Source of the DNA: Acanthopleura granulata | Taxonomy: Eukaryota > Mollusca > Polyplacophora > Chitonida > Chitonidae | NCBI GenBank assembly: GCA_016165875.1 | Contig: JABBOT010000014.1 | Span: 1,552,341 to 1,616,340 of the forward strand | Length of the DNA: 64,000 nt | Direction: 5' to 3' | Part shown: positions 21,448-32,153 of the stretch, in pieces | How positions within the stretch are numbered: the stretch's first letter is position 1 | Layout of the letters: each line of letters starts with the position of its first letter | Program-made: the position numbers and the translations under genes | The notes under the pieces: model-generated | Databases searched by the model: none | The model's input: the letters and a program-made list of their open reading frames with translations, nothing else | What the model was told of the DNA's origin: nothing

Positions 21448-21620
21448 ATTTATTTATTTATTCCTTTGATTGGTGTTTTACGCCACTCTCAAAAATATCT
21501 ACACGACGGCGGCCAGCGGTTTGGTCGGAGGAAACCTGGAAACCCACGACCATCTGCCGGTTGCCGATAGACCTTCCGACGTACGATCGGAGAGGAAGTC
21601 AACATGAGCTCGGTTTGAAC
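21448..21620 (-). repeat. SINE family 1, tail plus body
   Basis: Reverse SINE beginning TATTTATTTATTTATTC and continuing through TGATTGGTGTTTTACGCC, CGACGGCGGCCAGC and GAGAGGAAGTCAACATGAGC. Confidence 0.85.
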
Positions 21621-22014
21621 TTTCACGGTTGGGAGGTACATATATGTCAACTCCTTATTACACAGACAAGGTACTGTTTTCATATTTGACAATTTGAACA
21701 AGCGTTGATGTTGACCTAAGAAAAGATCGAGTTAGACTATACCAAAATTGGGCTGTTCGGACATTTTACCTTATACCCTGTAGCAATATAAAACATTTTT
21801 TTTGCGAAGCTCAGTTTTAAAAATAGACGTGTGACACAAATGGTTGACGTCGACTTATCAAACAAGGCTTTGTATTTTAAGTTACCCGAGTTTCGTTAAA
21901 GGCACTCTGCATGTAAATGGAGATTGTAGGTAATAAAGAGAAATGATCACATTCTGCTTCAATATGTTTGTTATTCCTGTAACAATATATGGGACAGTTT
22001 TTAGAGCGTCGGGG

Positions 22015-22350
22015 AATCTGGGATTAATCTCTGGTCGAATCATACCAAAGGTTTAAAATTGGTACTTAATAGCTGCTACCTCGCTTGGCTCTCTGAATTG
22101 AGAGGCTAGAGCAGGGAAACATGACTGGTCGGCCCGGTGTCAGAATAACGTGACTGGGTGGGGTGTCATGTCTGGTGTCTTCGGCATGAAGAGAGAGTGG
22201 CGGCAGCACTTTAATGGCATGCACATGCCCTGCCACAAGAAGACACAGTATACATATATATATATATACATCCATTCTAAGGACTCCTAGTCGTCGTATA
22301 TATGAAACACTGCTAAGTACGACGTAAAATCCTCAGCATACATACATAAT
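22015..22350 (+). repeat. SINE family 2
   Basis: Contains AATCATACCAAAGG, CTCGCTTGGCTCTC, GACTGGTCGGCCCGGTGTCA, GTGACTGGGTGG and the tail region CATTCTAAGGACTCCTAGTC. A (TA)n run lies at about 22253-22268. It matches the copy at 45.7 kb along its length. Confidence 0.75.
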
Positions 22351-23203
22351 ATAGGGGGCCATCAGGTAATTCAAACTAAATGCAGTTCGTGGCTTACCGC
22401 TGTCTGATTGACGAGACCACACTGGTTCAGATACTTGGCGAACTCTGGCTCACTGCCACTATCAGGCCCTTGACCTCAGAGGTCGCATGTTTTAATTCAT
22501 CTTTTGCTGTCAAGGTGAAAAAAGGTTTGTCATATACTGGCAAAGGTCAAAGATTTACTCCGGTTTCCCCCATAAAGCGCATTAACCCAAGCGCCGTCAG
22601 GTAAGTCAAAAATTCTTGATTTAGGCGTATCATACAGCAGGTGGTTTTGATTCCAACAACAGCAATCATAATTACGACATAATGAAGCTGAATTCCGAGA
22701 CTGCACTCACGCACGCAGGGTTTTGAAATCCGACGCGGACTTTTACTTGGTGCTTGAATCTTATACAGTTAAGTTTGATGTGGGGTCTGCCAACATGGGA
22801 TTGCTCTTAAAAACCTCCGTTTTCTCTTTCTTTATTGCTGGCCTGATTGTCATTCTGGTGGACGTAATGTTATGTGCAATTTCCGGTTAACAGAGATGGT
22901 TCTATTTGGTTCCAGGAGCGTTGTCTCCACTTCCGCCCATAATCGAAGGTGGTAAGTGAAAACAAACGTATGTATAAACTTCTTGTAGCTTTCACAGAAG
23001 AGAACAGCAAACTACCACGTTGCTTTCAGAACGTATTCCTTACATAATCGTGAAGTTTTATGCAAAAATATGATTGTTGGTTACAAGGTTTGTTTCCACA
23101 CGAATTACTTTTACAGATATTTTGCAGAAAGAAATCCTGTGTACAGTTTTGTCACAATATTACATGTGTGGAGCCCTTCATTTTTGTTGCTTTTTCTATT
23201 TAT
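22351..23203. other. No supported gene; possible signal-peptide-like frame
   Basis: The frame at 22796-22890 (MGLLLKTSVFSFFIAGL) resembles a signal peptide, and a 36-nt AG/GT-bounded segment follows at 22916-22951, the same length as gene 1 exon 2. The phases do not join in a clean frame and no cysteine exon follows, so I do not call a gene. Confidence 0.2.
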
Positions 23204-23755
23204 AGCTATTACATAGATCTACACCTTTTATAATTTTTAAATTTGAAAGCAGGTTTGGTCACCATTTCACAGACTATAGACTTCTTTTTAATTCACATTT
23301 TATTTTTCACATTTATATTTTATTTTCATTCCCTCGATTGTATTTAAAGCTATTACTCAAATCTGCCCCGGAGGCCTCCGTGGCTCAGTCGGTGAGCGCT
23401 CTAGCGCAGAACAATGACCCGAAGCCTCCCACCAATGCGGTCGCTGGGAGTTCAAGTCCAGCTCATGCTGGCTCCCTCTCCGGCCGTAAGTGGGAAGGTC
23501 TGCCAGCAACCTGCCAGCGGATGGTAGTGGGTTTGCCCCGGGTTCTGCCCGGTTTCCGCCCACCATAATGGTGGCCGCCGTCGTGTAAGTGAAATGTTCT
23601 TGAGTACGGCGTGAAACACCGATCAAATAAATAAATAAATAAGATCTACGCCTTTTATAATTTTTAAATTTCAAAGCAGTTTTGGTCATCAACTTAAAAA
23701 CTATAAATTTCTTTTTAATTCACGCTTTATTTTTCACATTTATATTTTATTCATC
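23204..23755 (+). repeat. Two-unit tandem duplication split by a full-length SINE
   Basis: A unit of about 144 bp (starting AGCTATTACATAGATCTAC at 23204) is repeated from 23348. The second unit is interrupted at about 23366-23641 by the SINE and resumes as AGATCTACGCCTTTTATAA. Both units share TTTATAATTTTTAAATTT and TTCACATTTATATTTTATT. Confidence 0.75.
23366..23641 (+). repeat. SINE family 1, full length with tRNA-like head
   Basis: The best copy in the window. Head GGCCTCCGTGGCTCAGTCGG (box A-like) and GGGAGTTCAAGTCCAGC (box B-like), then the body CTCCGGCCGTAAGTGGGAAG, CCAGCGGATGGTAGTGGG and CCATAATGGTGGCCGCCGTC, then GTACGGCGTGAAACACCGAT and an AAATAAATAAATAAATAAG tail. It shows the family is tRNA-derived and tailed by a short 4-bp repeat. 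It should not encode a working tRNA. Confidence 0.9.
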
Positions 23756-25043
23756 GCGGCTTTCCTCGGTCCTCAAGAATAACTCATTTTCTTAATACGC
23801 GTCAAGGTTAAAGGAAAATCGATGGTATTATTCGGATATCTGCTGGCAGTTGGAAAAACGAAAGAGTGACAACTTCCCGCTCACTTGATTTGAAGAAAGT
23901 AATTCATTGATCTGTCAGTGATCCGTGATCTAAAGCTGTGTTGTTGTTGGCATGGTTGGGCATTTATCGAAATCACCTGACGCAAGTTGTACATATATCA
24001 AAATAGAGAGAATGAATTCATACTGAGGTTGTCGATAAATCAATGATCGATGAAACGTGACATTAGTGTTTTTGGTGTGTTGATTTTAATGTATCAATGC
24101 TATGCTACCACCTGAGTAAACCATTGACCTTTAGAAAGCTACTGGGGAGCAGACTTTAGTGTCACATTGATGGAACACCACGCCATGTTCTTCAAGGAAT
24201 ATAAGATTATGCAAACCTAAAATCAGGGTTATAAGCTTGGACCTTCGAACTCTTTTTGCTTGTCACTAAAGAACCCAAGAAAGCCTTTGGAATGTTTCCC
24301 TGATTGCTTATAAGAAAAGGAATAAAATACTATACTCGTAGTTATGTCGAAAAAAAGTTTGAAAACAGACTGAAAGGTCCAAAACAATTTCTTATCTGAC
24401 GTGCTTAAAAACCTTATAAATCAGTTTTTAATCTCGAACTCTGATACTAGGCTATGGGGTATACCATGCTAGAGACACCGGAAAAATAATAATGTATCTC
24501 TCGCACCCTTCCCACGTGAGGCTGAATGGAACTACAAGGCCCGAGTACCGTCAGTAGAAACAGCTGCGCACTACGGCTGTAGACTCAATTTTCTTGGTAT
24601 GCGCAATTGTGCTTAGTATGAAATGTAATATCTCGTATATGCAACACCTACTGAACAGTACAAAACGCATGCTTTTAGAAGTGTATGTGGAGTCTTGGAG
24701 ATGTCAATAAATTTGGGTTCACTGATGCTTTTTCTTTCAAAAATTCATGGCTCTAAGGTGATATTTTCTCTTTTTTTTTCTTTGCACATTTTTATTTGTC
24801 GTTAATTCTCAATCTCTGTATCCATTTGGAGACAAATATTCCTTTGTTTCTTATTTTTTTAGATTTATTTCATCCTTGATTGTTTGTTTTCTACATGTGG
24901 GTAAAATTATTATTATGATTGGCCTCTTCGGTAAATTTTGCAAGACTCAAAACAGTTACATTTGTTTATTTATTTATTTGATTGGTGTTTAGAAATTCCA
25001 CAAATGGATGACTGATGACCCCCTCCCCCCTCTTCACACACGC

Positions 25044-25079
<36 letters not shown>

Positions 25080-25255
25080 GAGTGCTGTCAAACACCTCAT
25101 GAGAGCCCCATGAGCAGCGATAGGGCCCGGGGAAGAGAAATTGAAGAGAGAGAAAATTTAAACTAACCGATGTATACTTATTATGTAAAGCACTCTGTGA
25201 ATTATGACATCATCAAATTTGCACGCGTTTAAAAGAGCAACTCCCAAGAATGTTC
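23756..25255. other. Non-coding spacer with SINE scrap and CA microsatellite
   Basis: No exon or RNA gene supported. A 30-bp SINE family 1 tail fragment (TTATTTATTTGATTGGTGTT) lies at about 24962-24992, and a (CA)n run interrupted by CG at 25034-25076. Confidence 0.5.
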
Positions 25256-27147
25256 CTTAAAATGTCAGCTCTCTACATTTAATTAACTGATTGTAGGCTA
25301 TCGCCATATTCGTGACTCCTTTACCTACACGTGGCCTATCAGCTGTATACGCGGAGGAAACAGGAGTGCCGGGGCATAAACCACCGACCCCGGGCAAGCC
25401 ACTATTCCTCCCATTAAGCAAAAACAAACATATACAAACCATACAAGCACGAAAGCACGAAAAGTACACAGCGAATGACGTGACTTTCTGGAGCTCGGTT
25501 AGTTTTAACTTAAAGCTTCACCGTGATTGTTCAGAGCTCCATCCAATGAGAAAGAACGCGATCTACGACCTGACATCCTGGACACCTTCATAAGGCCTGT
25601 GTACATGTGTGTGCAAGTTTTAACAGCAGCCGCGTTTGCATTGCACATCGCTGTCATTGGCAACGTCTGTCTTATCTCTGACAAACGTGCAATGTTCTGA
25701 GCACTGTGCTGTATAAGGCGGTTGCCAGAGCTGGACAGCGAAAGTTTTAGGAAGGATCTACCCTACTTTTTCTGAATTTTTTCCTACCCCTGATATAGAC
25801 ATCTGGGATTAGGATTTACGCCTCACTGTGAAAAAGATATCTTCCAGTCTTGTGCGAAGCTGAAGACCATACAAAAGGGGGAAACAACTGCAGAGTATTT
25901 TATATGGATAATATAAACCAATAGCGCATGAAGACATGCGCGCTGAAACCTCAAACGACAAGCATATGGTTTACAGTATACGTTATTCATCCGCCCAGGA
26001 GTGTACGGTTGGGTGTGGTTCTCTTAAATACAATGGTGCAATTCCCCAGTTTGCCCACATCAGGTGATTTGCCGCTCAAACAACGTCTCCATGTGCCCAA
26101 GGGTATAGGCTGTAAATTTTCCCTATGTAAGAACAGGAGCAAAAAACAGCAATAAAATAAATAAAAAAAGTTGCTATGTTGTCACTGTTTATTAATATTG
26201 ACCAGGTCAGCATTCCAGGGTAAAAATGAAGTCATTCGAGATTTGTAGTGACAATTTTGCGATTTGTTTCAGGTTAGCGGTATATGTCACATTGGTTTGT
26301 ACGGCGAACAGACGGCGCTTTTGTTGAGAGATGTTTTTCTTCAGATAAGCCTTATCCGTTGCAACAGAAGAAAATAGCTTCACTGTAATTCAGCCAAGCG
26401 GGATAGATAACTGTTCAGGGTTTAGGAGCTTTGCATTTCAACTGCTATTTTATTTATTCATTTATTTCTTGATTTTAGGTTCATTTTTATTATATTTCTG
26501 TCAAAAATGTCATACTTGCCAGTTTAGAAACAATTCAAGGGCTCTTTTATGGACGTGAAGTTTACGGGCTATCGCAAAAAGTAGATACATGGACGCCCGT
26601 TTGTCCATATTGCATACATTCAGACATGTTTATATCAAATTATGTCGTAGAGGTAGACAGCACGTCGAGAACGCAGAGCTACAGTCAACAGTCCAAATGG
26701 GAGTGGTGATTTCTAACAGAGTCACCATTCTGTTATGTTATATTCGGCATATGAGCGCTAGCTGGCAATGCTAACTAATTTAAATCAGATCCAGATGCGG
26801 ATGAACGTTACAATTTCATTTTAATGGGATGTTTTGGCCAAGTGCCAGTCTGTGCTCAGAATTTCATCGAAGTGAACATATAACCTTTTCCATGAAGTTA
26901 CTAGCACACTGGTTGGCAGATAGAGAGACAGACAGACAGACGATCGACTGACTGAAGAGTGAATAATTGTTTACTTGTTTGATTGACTGACAGACTGAAA
27001 AGACAAACAAGTAAACCCCAGGAAAACAAAACGCCATCTTTTTGACGGTGTGATAAAAAGAAAAAAACAGCAGTAACTAAATAAAATTTCCTGACTAACT
27101 TAACACATACAGACATCGCGTATAAAATTTTCTGGTTGTCTTTATAG

Positions 27148-27518
27148 ACACTGAGACTTGTCTGGTGAACTGGAAAGCATACAGAGCCGGACAGAATTTC
27201 CGGCAGAAGATGGATATAACACCTGATCGTGTACTAATCATGGTGATGTACGGTGCATGGAAATTCCCTCCCCACGTAAGTCTCTTTACATCTTCTAGGT
27301 TTTCATATAGTCTCGCAAAACATCGCACTTTGTCGCATGTCCTGACGTCAAACAGACCGAATTGAATCAGTGAAAAAGTCCCGGTGACAACAGCAACCCA
27401 CACATACTGTCAGTGAACACTAAGTTTCTCTGGACATGACATGCGCTGAAGGTTTTTATTCTTCTCTCCAGTATGTAAACAATTTCCGGGGCAAAAGCCG
27501 CCTAATCAATCAGAATAA
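27148..27518 (+). pseudogene. Decayed paralogue psi-A: VWC-like exon 5 and terminal exon 6
   Basis: Exon 5 relic 27148-27275 has acceptor tatag and donor CAC|gtaagt, and starts DTETCLVNWKAYRAGQ like exon 5 of genes 2 and 3. It is 128 nt instead of 129: one base is missing near 27195, which shifts the frame. In the corrected frame a central Cys codon is also TAT and another is TGA. A following exon 27472-27518 (acceptor ttctctccag) would end the protein as LCKQFPGQKPPNQSE-stop. Exons 1-4 are absent here. Dead copy. Confidence 0.75.
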
Positions 27519-27914
27519 GGGAGTTTCCAGTTCGAACTCTTTTATCACTAACGGTAAGAAAAATGCTACTGTGCCACGTGATTTGACAAAAATGTTAAGC
27601 ACCCATTTTTTATTACATTTTCTATAACATGAATGTCTAAGAAAGTGTCACAAAGCGTTATTTAGGCTGGAGGAGTACTGATGAAAATTGAAGAGCTGGA
27701 GGTTTGTGAACGAAGTTCCTGAAGGAAAGAATGCCATTGGTGCGTTCTGAACACGGTGATATGGGTCATCAGTTAAGTGCAATCTACAAACGTCCTAACA
27801 TTTTGGACCACTTACATGGTACAGTAGGGCTCTTTTTATCTTAAGTGACCAAAGAGTTCAATCTCGAAACTCTCCTATTCACACACGTCATGGTTTTGAG
27901 AATCCGAGTGCCGC

Positions 27915-28012
27915 TGGTGAATTTATTTATCTATTTGTTTGACTTGTGTTTTACGCCATTCTCAAGAATACTTCACTTACACGACGGCGGTGAGCATTAC
28001 GGTGGGATGCTG
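27915..28012 (-). repeat. SINE family 1 fragment (shared by both duplication copies)
   Basis: TTTACGCCATTCTCAAGAAT, CACTTACACGACGGCGGTGA and GCATTACGGTGGGATG. An identical fragment occurs at 53696-53792, so it inserted before the segmental duplication. Confidence 0.8.
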
Positions 28013-28250
28013 GTGAATTTTAAATTTTCCCTCGGTTCAGCTGTAGTTGTTTTTCAACACCAGGGTACCGTTTTTCGAATCAGTCGCAATTTACGCCTGA
28101 AGTAACTTCCATTGTAATACTGGGCAAAGAGATTCGTCGCCATGGTAAATGCGCCTGAGGAAGCGTAACCACAGATTTGTAAAACGCTCCTGGTAGCGAA
28201 AGAAAGTTGGAGGTTCACACTAGCTGGACATTGTGTGGAGGACTAATGAA

Positions 28251-28596
28251 TTAAAGGGAAAGAAACATCTAAAGTGAAGAAAGTCCAGTGACACCCTATA
28301 TCAGAGAAGGCCTTTACATAAAGTGAAAGAAAACTGAAAAATGAAGTTGTGGTGAGTGAAAAGAGCATCAAAATCTGTATCTGAAAATACCTTCATTGAT
28401 TTTTTTAGAGTTATTTTTTTCTACCAATTGTTCCTTAGCCTGTTCAATATGGTCCATAAAGCCCATAATACCATCAAAGCATTTAACTGCATTTAATTTC
28501 TAGAAACAAAATTTAAAAACAATCAGTGAACAGGTACAGGTTTTGATGCTCTTTTCACCCGTCATAACTTCATTTTTGAGTTGCCTGTCACTTTAA
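28251..28596. mobile_element. TTAA-flanked MITE with long inverted arms
   Basis: The left arm (AGGGAAAG, GAAAACTGAAAAATGAAGTT, GAAAAGAGCATCAAAA) is inverted in the right arm (TTTTGATGCTCTTTTCACC, AACTTCATTTTTGAGTTG). TTAA lies at both edges (28251-28254 and 28593-28596). Relatives are at 33.3, 36.7, 54.0, 60.3 and 63.0 kb. It has no ORF and is non-autonomous; the TTAA target suggests piggyBac-type mobilisation. Confidence 0.7.
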
Positions 28597-28638
28597 TTTT
28601 CTTTAGATTATGCTTTTCGATGCAGGTAAATAGTATAA

Positions 28639-28759
28639 GTTATACCAGCGTGTTGCGAGGCTATAGACTGTGACATTTCGCCGAGAAGTGTGAGTGAAAA
28701 CATTGATCTTCGAGACGAAATTTCTGGAAATTCATACCTACGCAACACGCTGGTATAAC
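28639..28759. repeat. Perfect 18-bp inverted repeat with an 85-bp loop
   Basis: GTTATACCAGCGTGTTGC at 28639-28656 is exactly reversed and complemented at 28742-28759. It lies just after the MITE, inside a region with a 70-codon open frame of no recognised identity. Confidence 0.7.
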
Positions 28760-28909
28760 GAATTTATCACAAAGAAGAGCATTCCGGACGACTTTTGTCG
28801 AATTAATACCGGTGCTTCGGTCAAAACACGCCACATCTTCACGGGCGCTTTGACTGAGTGTACGGCTGAGGCTGACGCCACTGCTCACGCAAGGAGAGGA
28901 GCATAGCTG

Positions 28910-29710
28910 AAAACCCTAGCACCGACTCCGCAGAGTAAAAAATACATGCCTTATGTCCACTGCTAGATAGTCATTTTCGACTCAGTTTGCTGGGCTTTGC
29001 AGTTTAATTGCTAGGAGAAAGTTTTCTATATTTTGTTGTTGCTAGCTGCTGAATCATTAGAACTCTTTAGAAAATAAAAGCAAGAAAAGTTACTGACTCG
29101 TACATTGCAGACAAACGTTGCCACTGGTCAACACAAGAATCCTTGACTCCTTAGGGATACAAGTTAGAATATCAAAGGCGTGAGAGTGTATCTCTTGCCT
29201 GTTTTGCGAATACAGCTGTCTATTAATGGCACATCAACTAATCAGAAACCTAAAATTTTTTCTCAATTGTCGTATAGGCTAGTATTTTCAATTTTCTGGT
29301 GAACTTTATGGACAGTTATTGTGTGTTGCCAGAGACGTCAAATCGCCGTGATATTGGAGTTAAACCATAATCGTTTAACCATTCAGTAACGTAACACAGC
29401 TTGCCCTTTATATTTTTATTTTGGAATACAATTCATGTGAACTATGTTCATATAATGGTTGCCTGGATATATTAATTGACCGTCTGCGTATAAATAAAAT
29501 ATTCTTGGGTGATGTGTACAAGACAAATAAACTTAAGACAGAATAATTTCCCGAAAGTTGCCGTGATTTAGCCCGGCTTTTAAAACTATTTTTTTTTTAC
29601 AGAAGAATTTATACGTATGCCTAAAAGCAAATAGCCAGGTAAACCGTCTTAACACAGCATGATTGTTTGTCACACCCCATATATTATGCATATTATTATA
29701 ACTGACTGAC
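28910..29710. other. Non-coding spacer
   Basis: No exon, RNA gene or named repeat supported. Confidence 0.4.
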
Positions 29711-29711
29711 T

Positions 29712-29972
29712 ATTTGATTTGATTGGTGTTTTACGCCGTACTCAAGAATATTTCACTTATACGACGGAGGCCACCATTATTGTGGGAGGAAACCGGGCAG
29801 AGCCCCGGGCAAAAACACGGCCATCCGCTGGCAGGTTGGTGGTAGACCTTCCCACGTATGGCCGGAGAGGAAGCCAGCATGAGCTGGACTTGAACTCACA
29901 GCGACCGCATTGGTCGGAGGTCATTCTTCGTCATTGCGCTGTGCTATCGCGCTAACCAACTGAGCAAAGGAT
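29712..29972 (-). repeat. SINE family 1, near full length
   Basis: Reverse copy running from TGATTGGTGTTTTACGCCGT through GGAGAGGAAGCCAGCATGAG and GACTTGAACTCACAGCGACC to the head CTAACCAACTGAGCAAAGGA. A homologous copy at 57.5 kb lies in the second duplication block. Confidence 0.9.
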
Positions 29973-30289
29973 CAACCCCCAAAAGCAAATATAGTATAGA
30001 TCTCAAACAATACTGTATAGATACAAGTACTTGGTGTAGACTTACAATATTGACACATCATTTAACTGCACGCTACACACACTTTAACTTGTAACACCTG
30101 CATGCTGGTGTTCATTCGATTGGTGTTTGTAAATTTACAGCGCTTTGGAGGTGGAAATACCTTTTATAGCATTTTGTCTACGAATCTGCGTAGTCGGCTG
30201 TAAATTTATCTGATAAACAAACCTGACAGTTCAGGCTGTCTGAGGAAAGAGATATAGTTATTCTTTTATGACCATTTCACTGGGATTGC

Positions 30290-30700
30290 TCAAAACTCCC
30301 TTCCAAGCAGAAGAATGAGATTTGTCGTCAGACCTTCAGGATAACTTCGTACGGTACTCTCATTCAGGTGAAGGTGTGCAAGTTTTATCGGTGACCTCGT
30401 TTGCAGTGCACATGGCTGTCATTACCAACGTCTGCCTTATCTATGACAAATGCGGTTCGCACAGCAGCGGATGTTTTCATTGGCGTGCCCTATAAGGCAG
30501 CAGCAAACATTCAGCAGGAGAATAAAGGTTTAATGACTGATATAACAATCCTGCCTTCAATGGTTTGCTAACCAGGATGTCGACATCCCCACACCGGACC
30601 CTCACTACTGTATTTATAATCTCCCGATTTCGCGCCTCTTGTAAAAGATCTTCCAAACCTTTACGAAGCTGAAGACTACAGAACCGGGGGAAACTCTAAG
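30290..30700. repeat. Dispersed repeat, also at 25.56, 47.17 and 58.05 kb
   Basis: Shared signature GTGCAAGTTTTATCGGTGAC, CACATGGCTGTCATT, CAACGTCTGCCTTATCTATG and ATAAGGCAGCAGCAAAC. The copy at 58.05 kb is its close duplicate; those at 25.56 and 47.17 kb are an older, diverged pair. Confidence 0.7.
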
Positions 30701-30849
30701 GTATATATATGTGTTTATATATACATGCATATGGATTCTAACACGTTTCAACGCCAACATTCTGTGATAATGAAGAGGCTAAAGCATGTTACACGAGCGT
30801 TCGCTCCTTATATCGGAGTCTGTGTAGAGAATAACAATTTTTATCCCAT

Positions 30850-32010
30850 AAGTGTGACCCAAGAGATGATATAAAGGGGGTAGCATAAATACCGTATGTA
30901 ATCTTTTGTCAACCTGTTGAAGCTTTCTTGATTGGCTCACGACCGTTCAGTGATTAAAATCAGCCAATGTAAAGTACGCACACGCCGAACTATCTTTTTT
31001 TTTAACTAAGTACTTTCGTCGTCTGTGTTGAGTGCAAACGTGCGAAGATACACGTAGTGTGTAGTGGTAGATAATTTGGGCATTCCATGAGCTGTTTCAT
31101 ATGTTATTTCACCTCGTGTCCTTGTCACCTTTTGAGAAGTTTCTCCTGTGACCTGTTGAAGTCCTCCTTTGTCCAACAAACGTGTTCATAAACTTTTTGA
31201 AAACTATTACCTGCTAGTAAGTTTTAATTATATAGATGATAATGTCCAAAATACAGCCTATCTTGTGTCGGTAAAGGCAGTTCTAAAGCTGAACTCTTTT
31301 GTGTGACGTATATTTCACCTTGTGTTAAAATGTTGCGCCTTGGTTTGCGGACCAATGACTGACGCCGCATACTCAAATTAATCCGCACGTCTGCATGCTC
31401 TTGAGTAAACAAAGAGAAATCCACTGATCTTATTTGATCTCCAGTTTTATGTTCTTATTCGACTTTTCATTAATTTTATGGAATAAACAGAATCTCCAAC
31501 TCGTGATCCTACTTTATCCAAATTTTTATACTCGAGTCAAAAATATCATTTGTGTCTCCCCAGTCTCTCGAAACAAACGAAATTTCTCAACTCTCTTTTA
31601 ATAAATTTGGTACTACAGGACCACAAGTTGGAGATACCTATTTATTTGGAATAATATAAACGGCAAAAAATTACATTATTATATTTGAGGCAATCGATAT
31701 TTAATATTTTTGGCCCTTGCAGGCTGGAATAAGAAGATTTCCTTGTAAATACATTTTGAATGATTGGAATATAGCACCCTGGTTCATTCTTTATTGTAAA
31801 TACAGGACCCTATGTCTACGCACGGTATTTTCTCTCCCAACTTATGCACTGTGCATTTAGGCATTTGTCGCAAGAAAAGTCATCTTTACAGATATGTGTA
31901 AAATCAATGAAAGTCTTACCTAAACTTTAAATCCAAATTAATAACCAACTGTGCGGGCGACAGAAATTAGACCTGTAGTAAAGGTTTCTATATATACATG
32001 CTCGCATCAT
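30850..32010. other. Sequence unique to copy 1, no gene seen
   Basis: This stretch has no counterpart before gene 3. No exon with cysteine coding or splice signals was found. It likely contains the promoter and 5'-UTR exon of gene 2, which I cannot place. Confidence 0.35.
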
Positions 32011-32153
32011 ACAATCATACATTTCACTGGTTATAGTTCAGTGAAACAAGATCTAAGAAAAGGAAGCGTATTTTTAGATGAAATGGTGGTGACAGTTTCT
32101 TCATTTCTATGGTTTCTTCCCCACTACATACTTTCTTTTTGTTTGACTTTCAG

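Larger units (their letters stand above)
25260..28345 (+). repeat. Segmental duplication block, copy 1 (left segment)
   Basis: Collinear with 46865-48022 and 52045-54160. Shared stretches include TACGCGGAGGAAACAGGAGT-type sequence at 25350/46970, the 26165/52058 boundary, and both pseudo-exons. Compared with copy 2 it lacks about 4 kb at 26150-26165. Confidence 0.85.

Noticed and set aside
22796..22951. Signal-peptide-like frame plus a 36-nt AG/GT segment resembling gene 1 exons 1-2
   Set aside because: No donor gives the required phase without a stop, and no cysteine-coding exon follows.
23366..23460. Possible tRNA gene
   Set aside because: Box A and B-like blocks are present, but the sequence is the head of a repeated SINE and has no convincing acceptor-stem pairing.
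23357..23692. 111-codon minus-strand ORF
   Set aside because: Lies entirely in a full-length SINE. The same peptide appears wherever the SINE occurs.
25034..25076. CA repeat as a regulatory Z-DNA element
   Set aside because: Simple microsatellite; nothing nearby suggests a promoter.
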